This document shows, in pieces, positions 26,041 through 33,342 of a stretch of DNA of 64,000 nucleotides (position 1 is its first letter; each line of letters starts with the position of its first letter). A model generated the notes under the pieces. The model saw only the letters and a list, made by a program, of their open reading frames with translations, had not been told where the DNA came from and ran no database searches. The stretch is from a virus, in the IMG/VR virus record IMGVR_UViG_3300001450_009970, positions 1-64,000 of that record, one strand, 5' to 3'. A program made the position numbers and the translations under genes.

Positions 26041-26991
26041 TTATGTATTTATAATCGAATTTAATTTGAAAATTAATGAAAGTAAACAAACATAAGGGTC
26101 AATTACAAATCTGGATTGATATGAATGTTGATTGACTTCATATGCAATTAATGGTAATTTAGATGTTGCAGCTGGATATTCAGCCTGAATAAATTCTATA
26201 AATTCAGTTCCTAGTGATCCTATTACTTCATCGGTTTTAGATGAATATTTACCTAGTTCTTTATAGAAATCTTTAGGTGCTTTTTTGCTAAAGATTAATT
26301 GATAAACATCTTTATGAGCTCCATGAAATTTTACAACAGTATCTTTTGTAATTGATGTTGTGCCTTCCATTTTATAGCCATGCAATGCCTTTATTGTCGA
26401 TCTTAAATCTGGAAATTTTCTTCTTACTAATTCGACCAATGCATCATTTTGAATTGTAAGGCCTTCAACAGAACAAATCTTATGAACACGACGCATATAG
26501 GATTTTTCAACCTCTTTGATTTCATCTTCGTTAAAATCAAAATTAATACATTCAAATCTTGATTGTACGTTATCTGGTATTTTATTAAAGTAATTACAGG
26601 TTGCTATAAATCTTGTTGTCATGTGAAATTGTTCGATTGTTCCACGTAATGCTTTAAAATATGCATCGGACACACCATCAAGCTCATCAAGAATTATGAT
26701 TTTTAATTTGTCGGCACCACCCATAAGTGAATATGAAGATGCAAAATCAGTAATTTTATTTCTTACACTATCTACGCCTGTTTCGTTAGAACAGTTGATA
26801 TAAATGCTATCATGTGATTTTGCTAATACTTTGGCAGCCGATGTTTTACCTGAACCTGGAGGACCATGTAATAAAAAATGTGTATATGCGCCTTTGCGTA
26901 TTTTTTCATCCACTCGATCGGGTAAAATTAAATCATCGAATGATTGAGGGCGATATTTTTCTTCCCAAAGTAATGTTGAAATGTGGTCCAT
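26041..26991 (-). CDS. 44: clamp loader ATPase subunit (gp44-like)
   Basis: A 316-residue AAA+ protein (T4 gp44 is 319). WEEKYRPQSFDDLILP opens the family signature, then Walker A GPPGSGKT (43-50), Walker B KIIILDELDG, sensor 1 FIATCNY and the arginine-finger motif SRFECINF. It opens the gp45 clamp with a small subunit, possibly the 145-residue protein encoded downstream. A TGAAACA promoter precedes it. Confidence 0.93.
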   Translation of the reverse strand: MDHISTLLWEEKYRPQSFDDLILPDRVDEKIRKGAYTHFLLHGPPGSGKTSAAKVLAKSHDSIYINCSNETGVDSVRNKITDFASSYSLMGGADKLKIIILDELDGVSDAYFKALRGTIEQFHMTTRFIATCNYFNKIPDNVQSRFECINFDFNEDEIKEVEKSYMRRVHKICSVEGLTIQNDALVELVRRKFPDLRSTIKALHGYKMEGTTSITKDTVVKFHGAHKDVYQLIFSKKAPKDFYKELGKYSSKTDEVIGSLGTEFIEFIQAEYPAATSKLPLIAYEVNQHSYQSRFVIDPYVCLLSLIFKLNSIINT

Positions 26992-27000
26992 AAATGTTTA

Positions 27001-27035
27001 TTATTAATATTAAAATCTATTTAATTTGTTTCATT
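27001..27035 (-). promoter_or_regulatory. middle-class promoter (TGAAACA-N17-TATTAA)
   Basis: AATGAAACA, 17 bases, TATTAA on the minus strand, about 15 bases before the clamp loader ATG. It lies just past the stop of the 49-residue ORF. Confidence 0.5.
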
Positions 27036-27185
27036 TTAGTCAAAGCTTTTCATCCAAATAGATAATATTTCTCTAGCTTCTTTTTTGCTTATGTCGAATA
27101 CTCTTTCTAAGTAAGGTGCAGCACCTAACATATTAGTGATTCCTGAGTCTCTTAATTTATTTAAGTAATTGAAATATTCTATCAT
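27036..27185 (-). CDS. small conserved phage protein (49 aa)
   Basis: MIEYFNYLNKLRDSGITNML, then GAAPYLERVFDISKKEAREI and a LSIWMKSFD end. The N-N-M-L-G-A-A-P-Y-L pattern followed by a helix ending in W-M-K is one I associate with tiny proteins common in marine T4-like phages. Its ATG overlaps the preceding stop as ATGA. Function unknown. Confidence 0.7.
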   Translation of the reverse strand: MIEYFNYLNKLRDSGITNMLGAAPYLERVFDISKKEAREILSIWMKSFD

Positions 27186-27445
27186 GATTTTTGATTTTTA
27201 ATGTGTTCGATTATATCTCCTATTGTTTCTATTCCTTGAGCTGAATTATCTAATGCAACTACCTCAGTGTCTGGTGGTAACAGATTTGCAAGTTCATTTG
27301 TGAAGTGCATTTGAGCTCCGTTTTTTGTACCGACTCTTCTTGCTATTTCAACTTTTTCCATAAATGGTGCATTATCAAATGCAGTGTCATCTGTGGTACT
27401 TACTATATCATTTCCGATTTTGAATATTCCGAATGTTGTGCTCAT
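27182..27445 (-). CDS. hypothetical protein (87 aa)
   Basis: MSTTFGIFKIGNDIVSTTDD, then an EIARRVGTKNGAQMHFTNEL helix region, VVALDNSAQGIETIGDIIEH and an end in KNQKS. Not recognised. Overlaps of 4 bp with both neighbours place it in an early operon of small genes that starts at promoter 27801-27857. Confidence 0.65.
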   Translation of the reverse strand: MSTTFGIFKIGNDIVSTTDDTAFDNAPFMEKVEIARRVGTKNGAQMHFTNELANLLPPDTEVVALDNSAQGIETIGDIIEHIKNQKS

Positions 27446-27615
27446 GATTCTTTGTTTTTATGTTTTGGTTTCCGTGTATACGTCTTTTTACTTTTGTGAA
27501 CCTTGTGAGGAGGTTGACTACCACCTTGTTCTATCTCAATATTTCTTCGTGCAGCTCTATCCATTTTGTGGATTTGCTCTTTAGTAATTTTGAGTGATTT
27601 GATTTTCTTAGCCAT
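27442..27615 (-). CDS. small basic protein (57 aa)
   Basis: MAKKIKSLKITKEQIHKMDR then AARRNIEIEQGGSQPPHKVH and a Lys-rich tail. The ATG at 27615 overlaps the preceding stop within ATGGCTAA and is preferred to an upstream ATG at 27633. The helix followed by a basic disordered tail suggests nucleic-acid or host-protein binding. Unknown function. Confidence 0.65.
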   Translation of the reverse strand: MAKKIKSLKITKEQIHKMDRAARRNIEIEQGGSQPPHKVHKSKKTYTRKPKHKNKES

Positions 27616-27781
27616 TACAATAATCTTTTGCATCTTCTAAAAGACCGTTGAAATATCCGAGTAAATCGTATAGTTCCTCTTCGTTAATGAATTCTACGTT
27701 TGGAACTGTGAGAGTATCAAGACCGTTAACATCGATAAAATCTTGAACTTTTGCTGTTGGAATTGTTTTTGCGTTTGTCAT
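27608..27781 (-). CDS. small acidic protein (57 aa)
   Basis: An ORF from ATG 27781: MTNAKTIPTAKVQDFIDVNG, then LDTLTVPNVEFINEEELYDL and LGYFNGLLEDAKDYCNG. It is the first gene behind an early-class promoter and its stop overlaps the next start by 8 bp. Acidic, likely a small host-takeover protein by position; no family. Confidence 0.6.
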   Translation of the reverse strand: MTNAKTIPTAKVQDFIDVNGLDTLTVPNVEFINEEELYDLLGYFNGLLEDAKDYCNG

Positions 27782-27800
27782 GTGTATGTGTATTTGTGAG

Positions 27801-27857
27801 TTATTAATTAATTTATAGTATAAATATAATCAAAAGGATCGACAGTAAAAAATCCTG
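27801..27857 (-). promoter_or_regulatory. early-class promoter
   Basis: AGGATTTTTTACTGTCGAT, then TTTTGATTATATT and TATACTATAA on the minus strand. CTGTCG and TATACT are 17 bases apart. It is nearly identical to the element before the ECF sigma gene and opens the small-gene operon 27036-27781. Confidence 0.7.
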
Positions 27858-27874
27858 CCGAACCTTTTTTTTCA

Positions 27875-27964
27875 TTAAAAGTATTTTGATTTGTAATAAT
27901 CTTCAAGACTTTGACAGCTTACTCCTAGAGCAATTACTGATAGTATTATAAATGTTGTCCACAT
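27875..27964 (-). CDS. tiny lipoprotein-like peptide (29 aa)
   Basis: ATG at 27964 gives MWTTFIILSVIALGVSCQSL then EDYYKSKYF. The hydrophobic stretch followed by a Gly-Val-Ser-Cys lipobox-like end and a short polar tail looks like a prokaryotic lipoprotein signal with almost no mature domain. It fills the space between the ExoX-like gene and the early promoter. At this length chance cannot be excluded. Confidence 0.35.
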   Translation of the reverse strand: MWTTFIILSVIALGVSCQSLEDYYKSKYF

Positions 27965-27991
27965 AGTGCGTATATTTAGTGTTAGTTAAAA

Positions 27992-28456
27992 TTATTTTAT
28001 TTTGATTCTATTCATGTATGTGATCTTGTGTCCCATCTGTTCGTAATGTTTAGTTGGGGTTCCGTCGATAGTAATTTCTTCACCTAACTCAGCAGAGATG
28101 TAAAGTTTGATTTTGTTGCCATCGGCAGTTTCAGCTATCACACCTTCATATTGCGTTTTTGTGATAGTTAATTTTAAATCTTTAATTCGCTTCTTAAGAG
28201 TTCCAAAGAATTCGCTTGTAGAATTTTCTTTGTTTCTTTTTGCGATTGAATCGAAGTATTCAGAAACCTTTGCTTTTGCAGCACTCAACAAATTTAATTT
28301 TTTGTTGATTGTTGCTTGACCAACTCGCCAACCAGATTGAGAGTAATATGGATCGTAATTTTTAGTGAACCAGATTAGCCAATTGATATCACTTAATGCG
28401 ATTTCAGCGATTGTTCTTCCTGTGTGTTTTCCGAATGTAATTGTCAAATTTTCCAT
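27992..28456 (-). CDS. protein with ExoX C-terminal-like domain
   Basis: A 154-residue protein. Residues 6-32 (ITFGKHTGRTIAEIALSDIN then WLIWFTKNY) match the small F-G-K-x-x-G-x-x-I-x-x-I...Y-L-x-W module found at the C-terminus of exodeoxyribonuclease X and in related short proteins. A Lys-rich helix and a beta end (GVIAETADGNKIKLYISAEL) follow. No nuclease domain is present. It is preceded by its own early promoter, so probably an early single-gene unit. Confidence 0.6.
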   Translation of the reverse strand: MENLTITFGKHTGRTIAEIALSDINWLIWFTKNYDPYYSQSGWRVGQATINKKLNLLSAAKAKVSEYFDSIAKRNKENSTSEFFGTLKKRIKDLKLTITKTQYEGVIAETADGNKIKLYISAELGEEITIDGTPTKHYEQMGHKITYMNRIKIK

Positions 28457-28480
28457 GTGTGTGTATTTATGTGTTATCAG

Positions 28481-28536
28481 TTATTAATTATTTATAGTTA
28501 AATATAATCAAAAAAATCGACAGTAAAAAATCCTGG
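28481..28536 (-). promoter_or_regulatory. early-class promoter
   Basis: CAGGATTTTTTACTGTCGAT, then TTTTTTTGATTATATT and TAACTATAAAT on the minus strand. It shares over 70 bases of near identity, including the leader, with the copy at 28901. Confidence 0.7.
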
Positions 28537-28545
28537 TGAACTTTT

Positions 28546-28875
28546 TTAAAAATCTTTATTTTTAAGCTCTGCTATTTCGTATTCCCAGTTCTTATCGAGT
28601 TGTAGTAATGCAAATACCAGATCCTTTTTGCGTTCATAGCTATTGTAATCTTCGAAGTATTCATATAGATTTTCATCTACATTATCATCAAGTATTGCAA
28701 CTTCCCACCAGGTAGTTTCGCAACTATCTTCGTTGAAATTAACTGTGAAATTTTTTCCTGTGTATGTGTAGTAACCGGGAAGTTTAGTAATTTTGTCGTT
28801 AATAAGAAGTTCGGCTTTAGTAACTCTACTTCCGAAATCTCTTACTTGTTGTGCAACTGTACGATATTTTTTCAT
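28546..28875 (-). CDS. hypothetical early protein (109 aa)
   Basis: MKKYRTVAQQVRDFGSRVTK, then a beta-rich region (GYYTYTGKNFTVNFNED) with ETTWWEVAILDD and an acidic helical end (ENLYEYFEDYNSYERKKD). Not recognised. It sits between two copies of the early promoter as a single-gene unit, typical of host-takeover genes. Confidence 0.6.
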   Translation of the reverse strand: MKKYRTVAQQVRDFGSRVTKAELLINDKITKLPGYYTYTGKNFTVNFNEDSCETTWWEVAILDDNVDENLYEYFEDYNSYERKKDLVFALLQLDKNWEYEIAELKNKDF

Positions 28876-28900
28876 GATGTGTGTATTTATGTGTTATCAG

Positions 28901-28955
28901 TTATTAATTATTTATAGTTAAATATAAACAAAATAATTGACAATAAAAAATCCTG
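28901..28955 (-). promoter_or_regulatory. early-class promoter
   Basis: AGGATTTTTTATTGTCAAT, then TATTTTGTTTATATT and TAACTATAAAT on the minus strand; TTGTCA and TAACTA are 17 bases apart. The leader up to the start codon is almost identical to that of the 28481 copy. Confidence 0.7.
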
Positions 28956-28961
28956 ATGAAC

Positions 28962-29459
28962 TTATTTTTTGGATTTTTTCAAATACTCCATGAATGCCTT
29001 CTGGTCTTTACGTAATAAGGCTTTACAGTAATGTGTGAATGCTAATGAATCTTCAAGTATTAAATTAGGCACCATTTTTGCATCCTTGACATAACGCTCG
29101 TTACATGATTCACACACAAAATTATCAGGCTTAAAATAATCCATCTGTGATTCTATCGGAATTTTACAGTATGCACAATCCCATTTTACTAGTTTAAGAT
29201 TTCTATTCATCTCAACCAGATTAGTAATTTCTTTTGTGTGCGGATCTACATAAACTTTTCTAAACATTGGATTGTCTAGAATTTGATCCTCCATTTTAAA
29301 TATGATTTTTAATGCGGCATCATCGGGTGAGATTTCATCCAACAATTTATCTTGTGTTAATAGCTTTACGTGCCTAGGCAAAAGAAGGTCCAGAATAATT
29401 CTGAACCTTGTTTTTCTTCTTCCTTTATTTTGTCTTTTTATAATAGACTTTCTAGCCAT
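28962..29459 (-). CDS. zinc-ribbon protein (165 aa)
   Basis: The basic N-terminus (MARKSIIKRQNKGRRKTRFR) is followed by a helical part. A treble-clef/ribbon-like pair follows, WDCAYCKIPIESQMDYFK then NFVCESCNERYV (C-x2-C ... C-x2-C), near residues 95-122. Likely DNA or RNA binding. No family name can be given. Seven bases after the Lys/Glu-rich coiled-coil gene, so it may share that late transcript. Confidence 0.6.
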   Translation of the reverse strand: MARKSIIKRQNKGRRKTRFRIILDLLLPRHVKLLTQDKLLDEISPDDAALKIIFKMEDQILDNPMFRKVYVDPHTKEITNLVEMNRNLKLVKWDCAYCKIPIESQMDYFKPDNFVCESCNERYVKDAKMVPNLILEDSLAFTHYCKALLRKDQKAFMEYLKKSKK

Positions 29460-29466
29460 TTATTAA

Positions 29467-30348
29467 TTAACCTTTAAGTTCCTTAATTTTTGCTTTAAGC
29501 TTTTTAAGAGCCGTTGCAGAAGTTGCAAGTTCCTTTTCAGCTTTATTTCTTTCAGAACCAGCTTCTATATCTGCAAGTTCTTTCTTTTGGAAATCTATAT
29601 CTATCTGAGTTTCGTCAGCTTGATCTTGCAGTTTTTCAATTTTTTCCTTGTTTTCCTTGTCACCTTCAGATTTCTTTTCATCATCTTCAGATTTCTTACC
29701 TTCGTCTTCTTTAGCTTTTTTAGCTTTTTCTGCTTTTGCTAATTTATCAAGTTCCGCAGATGCTTCTTCTTCACGTTTTTGTGTTTTATTTATTTGAGCT
29801 TTTAAAGATGTTCTTTCTGCATCACTTGCAGATTCTAGATCCGCTTCTAAAGCAGCTAATGTACCTTTAATTCTTAATTTAGCCGTAAATTTTTTCAAAA
29901 ACGGCGTCGTAGCCTTTTCATCTGCGACAGATTCTAATTCACTTACTTTTGATGAAATAACTTTTTGTTTTTTAGTTACCATGTCATCAATCTTTTTCTT
30001 TTGATCAGATCTTGAAGTTCTATCTAGATTTTTATTATCATCAAGCTTTTGCTTTCTTTTATCACCAGAAGATTCTACTTCAACAGAATCTAGCTTAGCC
30101 TTATTAGCTTTTTTCTGAGTCTTTTTAATTTTTCTTGCCTTTAATAAAGTACCAACAACCTCATTAAGTTCATCAAAATTTTCCATTGATTCGGTAATAC
30201 CACCGTCATGGCCATTAAAATAAATTGCCTTTATATAATGTTGCAATTCCTTTTCAGTTAATCCTGGATGTTGCATTTTTAACTCATCCAATAAACTATT
30301 ACTGGTTTCAGTTAATTCTATATGCTCATTTAAGCTATGTAATTTCAT
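29467..30348 (-). CDS. Lys/Glu-rich coiled-coil head or core protein
   Basis: About 293 residues. The frame opens at a TTG at 30378, but the ATG at 30348 (MKLHSLNEHIELTETSNSLL) is the better start because a TATATAAAT late element lies between the two. SLNE near the start and DELNEV near residue 75 are possible prohead protease sites. Residues 90-290 are an almost continuous charged coiled coil. Following the major capsid gene and two tagged genes, it may be a core or internal head protein. Confidence 0.6.
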   Translation of the reverse strand: MKLHSLNEHIELTETSNSLLDELKMQHPGLTEKELQHYIKAIYFNGHDGGITESMENFDELNEVVGTLLKARKIKKTQKKANKAKLDSVEVESSGDKRKQKLDDNKNLDRTSRSDQKKKIDDMVTKKQKVISSKVSELESVADEKATTPFLKKFTAKLRIKGTLAALEADLESASDAERTSLKAQINKTQKREEEASAELDKLAKAEKAKKAKEDEGKKSEDDEKKSEGDKENKEKIEKLQDQADETQIDIDFQKKELADIEAGSERNKAEKELATSATALKKLKAKIKELKG

Positions 30349-30363
30349 AATATTATTTGTTTT

Positions 30364-30376
30364 ATTTATATATTTC
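30364..30376 (-). promoter_or_regulatory. late promoter element AATATATAAAT
   Basis: On the minus strand about 20 bases before ATG 30348. It overlaps the TTG-start extension, arguing against that longer start. Confidence 0.55.
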
Positions 30377-30399
30377 AATTTTTTTAATTATCTATAGAA

Positions 30400-31116
30400 T
30401 TAACTAAAACTATCTTCATCCCAGTCGTCTTCGTTATTAATCCAACCTTGATCTGGATCGCTTTCAGCAGATGTAGTAAAATCATGACGCTTCCAGTTAA
30501 AATTACTTTTAGCTACTAAAGCAGGATATAAAATTTTTCCTCTTGGTGCTTTTGTTTTTTTCTTACCAAATTCAATATCTATTCCAATTGATCTGTCTGC
30601 ATCAGGATATCCGTTCATTTTAGCAAGTAATTCATAGTAATCCATACCACCAAATTCACCGTATCCTTCATATTTATTTTCAGCCCATTTATTACCTTCA
30701 TTATCAAACATAAACATTTTGATTCTATTTCCAGGCATGTTACCTATTTGCTGACCTGTGTCCTGAGTAAACCAAGAATATTGTCCTTCGTTTAATTCAT
30801 TAGATTCATTTACAGGTTCCATACCTGTTCGGCGTTTAACATATTCCATTATTTCTGTATAAGAAACAGATTCAGGATATTCAGGTTTTCCAGTAGTAGT
30901 TAAAGATTTCTTTTTAAAATCTGCAGTTATTGTAAAGCTTCCTGATGCTGGTGTAATTTCTAAAATATCACCGCTTACTGAGGCAGTAAATCTTTTAGGC
31001 TTTAAAAATGAACTAAAATGTTTAGATTCTTTATTTAAGAAATCTGCAAGAGTCGATGGAGATTCATCATGTTTAGATTCATTAACGAATTCGTCAAATG
31101 ACTGTATATTTTTCAT
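30400..31116 (-). CDS. CTS-tagged internal protein (238 aa)
   Basis: Tag MKNIQSFDEFVNES. Internal EPVNESNELNEGQYSWF near residues 101-116 gives two further possible cut sites and divides the protein into two domains: an N-terminal beta domain (FTASVSGDILEITPASGSFT) and a C-terminal domain rich in aromatic and charged residues ending DDWDEDSFS. Probably a two-part internal protein. It lies directly after the major capsid gene cluster and its start is followed by a second tagged gene. Confidence 0.73.
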   Translation of the reverse strand: MKNIQSFDEFVNESKHDESPSTLADFLNKESKHFSSFLKPKRFTASVSGDILEITPASGSFTITADFKKKSLTTTGKPEYPESVSYTEIMEYVKRRTGMEPVNESNELNEGQYSWFTQDTGQQIGNMPGNRIKMFMFDNEGNKWAENKYEGYGEFGGMDYYELLAKMNGYPDADRSIGIDIEFGKKKTKAPRGKILYPALVAKSNFNWKRHDFTTSAESDPDQGWINNEDDWDEDSFS

Positions 31117-31135
31117 GTTATAATATTGTTTTTAA

Positions 31136-31543
31136 TTAGTATGCAAGTTTAATTTCTAATGCTTGTCTTTTTTTGATAGCTTTTTCTATTTTATCGTCTA
31201 TGGCATTTAATTCATTACCATATCTATTTGCATCATCATCGGTCCAATCGTCTCCTTTTTGACCAGCTTCATTTTCCATGTCTGAAAAAATTTCACTTTT
31301 GTTAGAATATAATTCTTTGAGGTCTGCAATAATATCATCAAGCTCATCTTCAATAGCTTGTCTTTTCTTACCATATACTCTCTTTTTCATTCGTTGCTTA
31401 TAGTATTGCTTATAGTCTGCCATTTTCTTTTCACGTTCCATTTTAGCGGCACGAATAGCAATAAGTACTGGATCATTATTTGATATTTCATTTAATTCAT
31501 AAGATTCATTTATGAAATCATCAAAAGACTCAAAGTTTTTCAT
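31136..31543 (-). CDS. CTS-tagged small coiled-coil internal protein (135 aa)
   Basis: Tag MKNFESFDDFINES followed at once by YELNEIS, a second possible cut site. The body is Lys/Arg/Glu-rich helix (AAKMEREKKMADYKQYYKQR; ELDDIIADLKELYSNKSEIF), which may form a coiled coil. First gene after the major capsid terminator, with its own late element. Confidence 0.73.
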   Translation of the reverse strand: MKNFESFDDFINESYELNEISNNDPVLIAIRAAKMEREKKMADYKQYYKQRMKKRVYGKKRQAIEDELDDIIADLKELYSNKSEIFSDMENEAGQKGDDWTDDDANRYGNELNAIDDKIEKAIKKRQALEIKLAY

Positions 31544-31559
31544 ATTGATTTTATTTATT

Positions 31560-31572
31560 TATTTATATATCT
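31560..31572 (-). promoter_or_regulatory. late promoter element GATATATAAAT
   Basis: About 18 bases before ATG 31543 on the minus strand, right after the capsid terminator, so tagged genes here start a new late transcript. Confidence 0.6.
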
Positions 31573-31584
31573 TTTAATAGAGCA

Positions 31585-31617
31585 CAAAAAAAGGTCAGGA
31601 CAAAGTCCTGACCTTTT
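31585..31617 (-). terminator. strong Rho-independent terminator after major capsid gene
   Basis: A 13-bp perfect stem (AAAAGGTCAGGAC / GTCCTGACCTTTT) with a 3-base loop and T-run on the minus strand, about 20 bases after the capsid stop codon. Confidence 0.88.
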
Positions 31618-31637
31618 AAATATTAAAAAACTATTGA

Positions 31638-33314
31638 TTAATATATTCCGTATTGAGAGAATATACCAAAAGTAATATAGTTTGTTTCTGGGTGATGTCC
31701 AGCTTCAACTAATGCGAATCTAGATTTAACCGCAATTTTAGGAGCCATTGTTCCTTCAGCGATAGTTTCTACTGATTCAGCCATTAAGTAAGGCATGAAT
31801 ACCAATCCAGGTGAATTACCATCTCCTTTTCTTCCAACTAATACTCTGTTGTCAGACCAAGCCATGTTAGGATCAACATAAACAGCTACACCTCCAATTG
31901 TTCCAACTGGGTAAAGTGAACCACCTACTTGATTTAAAGTATTTGCCATTGGCGCAGCGATAAAACCAGCACTATCTTGTAAAGCAGTAGCGATTTGACC
32001 GTTTGTTACCATGAAGTTAGCATTACCTCTTCTTCCTCTGATAGCAATCATGTTAGCACAAGCAAGAACCTTACTAAAGATCTTTCTTTGTCTTGTATGA
32101 ATGTTTTCTGAAGTAGATATAGTAGTACCTTCAGTTGCAGGAACAGGAGTAGTAAAATCACCTACTCTGTTAGCTCCAGTAGAATCAATTGCAGATCCAA
32201 AAGAACCAATTGCAGTTGTAGTATTAGATAAGTTCAAGTGGAAATGAACATTTTGAGTTTTAGAAATATTTGCATGGTTTTTAACACCTAATTTAAACAA
32301 TCTTTCTAAGATGTTTTTGTTGATTGATTGAGTCAATTCATTTGCAAGAACAGCTTCAACCTGAGCAACAGCATCAACACCAAATTGTTTTAAATCTTGA
32401 ACTTGTTCTCTTGTAACTGCAGCAGCAACTTGGAAAGTTTTAGCTTCAACAGATTGATTGAACAATGTCAAGTTCATGATATTATCTTGAGTTGTTTCAC
32501 CAGCATCTCTTGAATAAGGATCATTAGATCCATAAGAATTACCAGAGAATCCAGTAATATGATCTTCTAGAGATTTTACTAATGAAGCAGCAGAAGTTTG
32601 ATCAGCTCCGTCTTGAACACCAACTGCGGTTGCAGAAGTAGCAGCATAAACAGCCCATGAACCATCAATACAATCAGCAATTGAAGGAGCAGTAGTAGTA
32701 TTACCTACACTATAAACATTACCAGTAGCAATAGTACCAGTAGAAATTACTTCAAAGATACTAAATCCATCAATTCTAGAAGTTCCTAAGAATTTAGAAT
32801 AAATTGCGTTAGCATTGTTACCAGTTGTTCCAGCAGAAGCTAAGAAGTGATTATCATTAACAACAAGAGTTGAATCAGTAGTATCAACCTTGATTATAGC
32901 AGGATTATTATCAGTTCCTTTAGCATCCAATTTTCCACCTCCGTAAACGAAGTCTAAATAAGTTAAAACACCCATTGGTCCAGGCATTGGTATAACTGGT
33001 ACTAGGTCTAAACCTACAGTATTTGCAGCAACTTGCATTGCTAAAGGTAATAAAGTGTGAGCTTTATCTCCTGATCCTTTTACACCACCGGCAAAACCGT
33101 CTTGTGATCCTGGGGGTCCAGGGAATTTTGTTGCTCCCATTCCGTTTACACCACCTAAAGTTGCGTAAGCGTTGTTTTCGTAAAGCTCATGGTTATGACA
33201 GTATTTTGACATCCATTCAACAGTATTACGGTCTTTAATTCCCGTAGTAGACTCGATGATCGGTGCCCATTTACTCATAACCTCAGCTTCGTTAATCATT
33301 TTATGTCCGTACAT
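31638..33314 (-). CDS. 23: major capsid protein (gp23-like)
   Basis: A 558-residue protein (T4 gp23 is 521). NGMGATKFPGPPG, GSGDKAHTLLPLAMQVAANT and GLDLVPVIPMPGPMGVLTYL are the family hallmark. Later come VAAAVTREQVQDLKQFGVDA and the C-terminal NYITFGIFSQYGIY. The N-terminal delta region should be removed by the prohead protease; LYE at residues 44-46 just before NNAYATL is the likely cut. A second in-frame ATG (MINEAEVM, residue 6) is possible. Strong terminator downstream. Confidence 0.95.
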   Translation of the reverse strand: MYGHKMINEAEVMSKWAPIIESTTGIKDRNTVEWMSKYCHNHELYENNAYATLGGVNGMGATKFPGPPGSQDGFAGGVKGSGDKAHTLLPLAMQVAANTVGLDLVPVIPMPGPMGVLTYLDFVYGGGKLDAKGTDNNPAIIKVDTTDSTLVVNDNHFLASAGTTGNNANAIYSKFLGTSRIDGFSIFEVISTGTIATGNVYSVGNTTTAPSIADCIDGSWAVYAATSATAVGVQDGADQTSAASLVKSLEDHITGFSGNSYGSNDPYSRDAGETTQDNIMNLTLFNQSVEAKTFQVAAAVTREQVQDLKQFGVDAVAQVEAVLANELTQSINKNILERLFKLGVKNHANISKTQNVHFHLNLSNTTTAIGSFGSAIDSTGANRVGDFTTPVPATEGTTISTSENIHTRQRKIFSKVLACANMIAIRGRRGNANFMVTNGQIATALQDSAGFIAAPMANTLNQVGGSLYPVGTIGGVAVYVDPNMAWSDNRVLVGRKGDGNSPGLVFMPYLMAESVETIAEGTMAPKIAVKSRFALVEAGHHPETNYITFGIFSQYGIY

Positions 33315-33342
33315 AATATTTTGATTTTTTTAAGTTTGGTTT

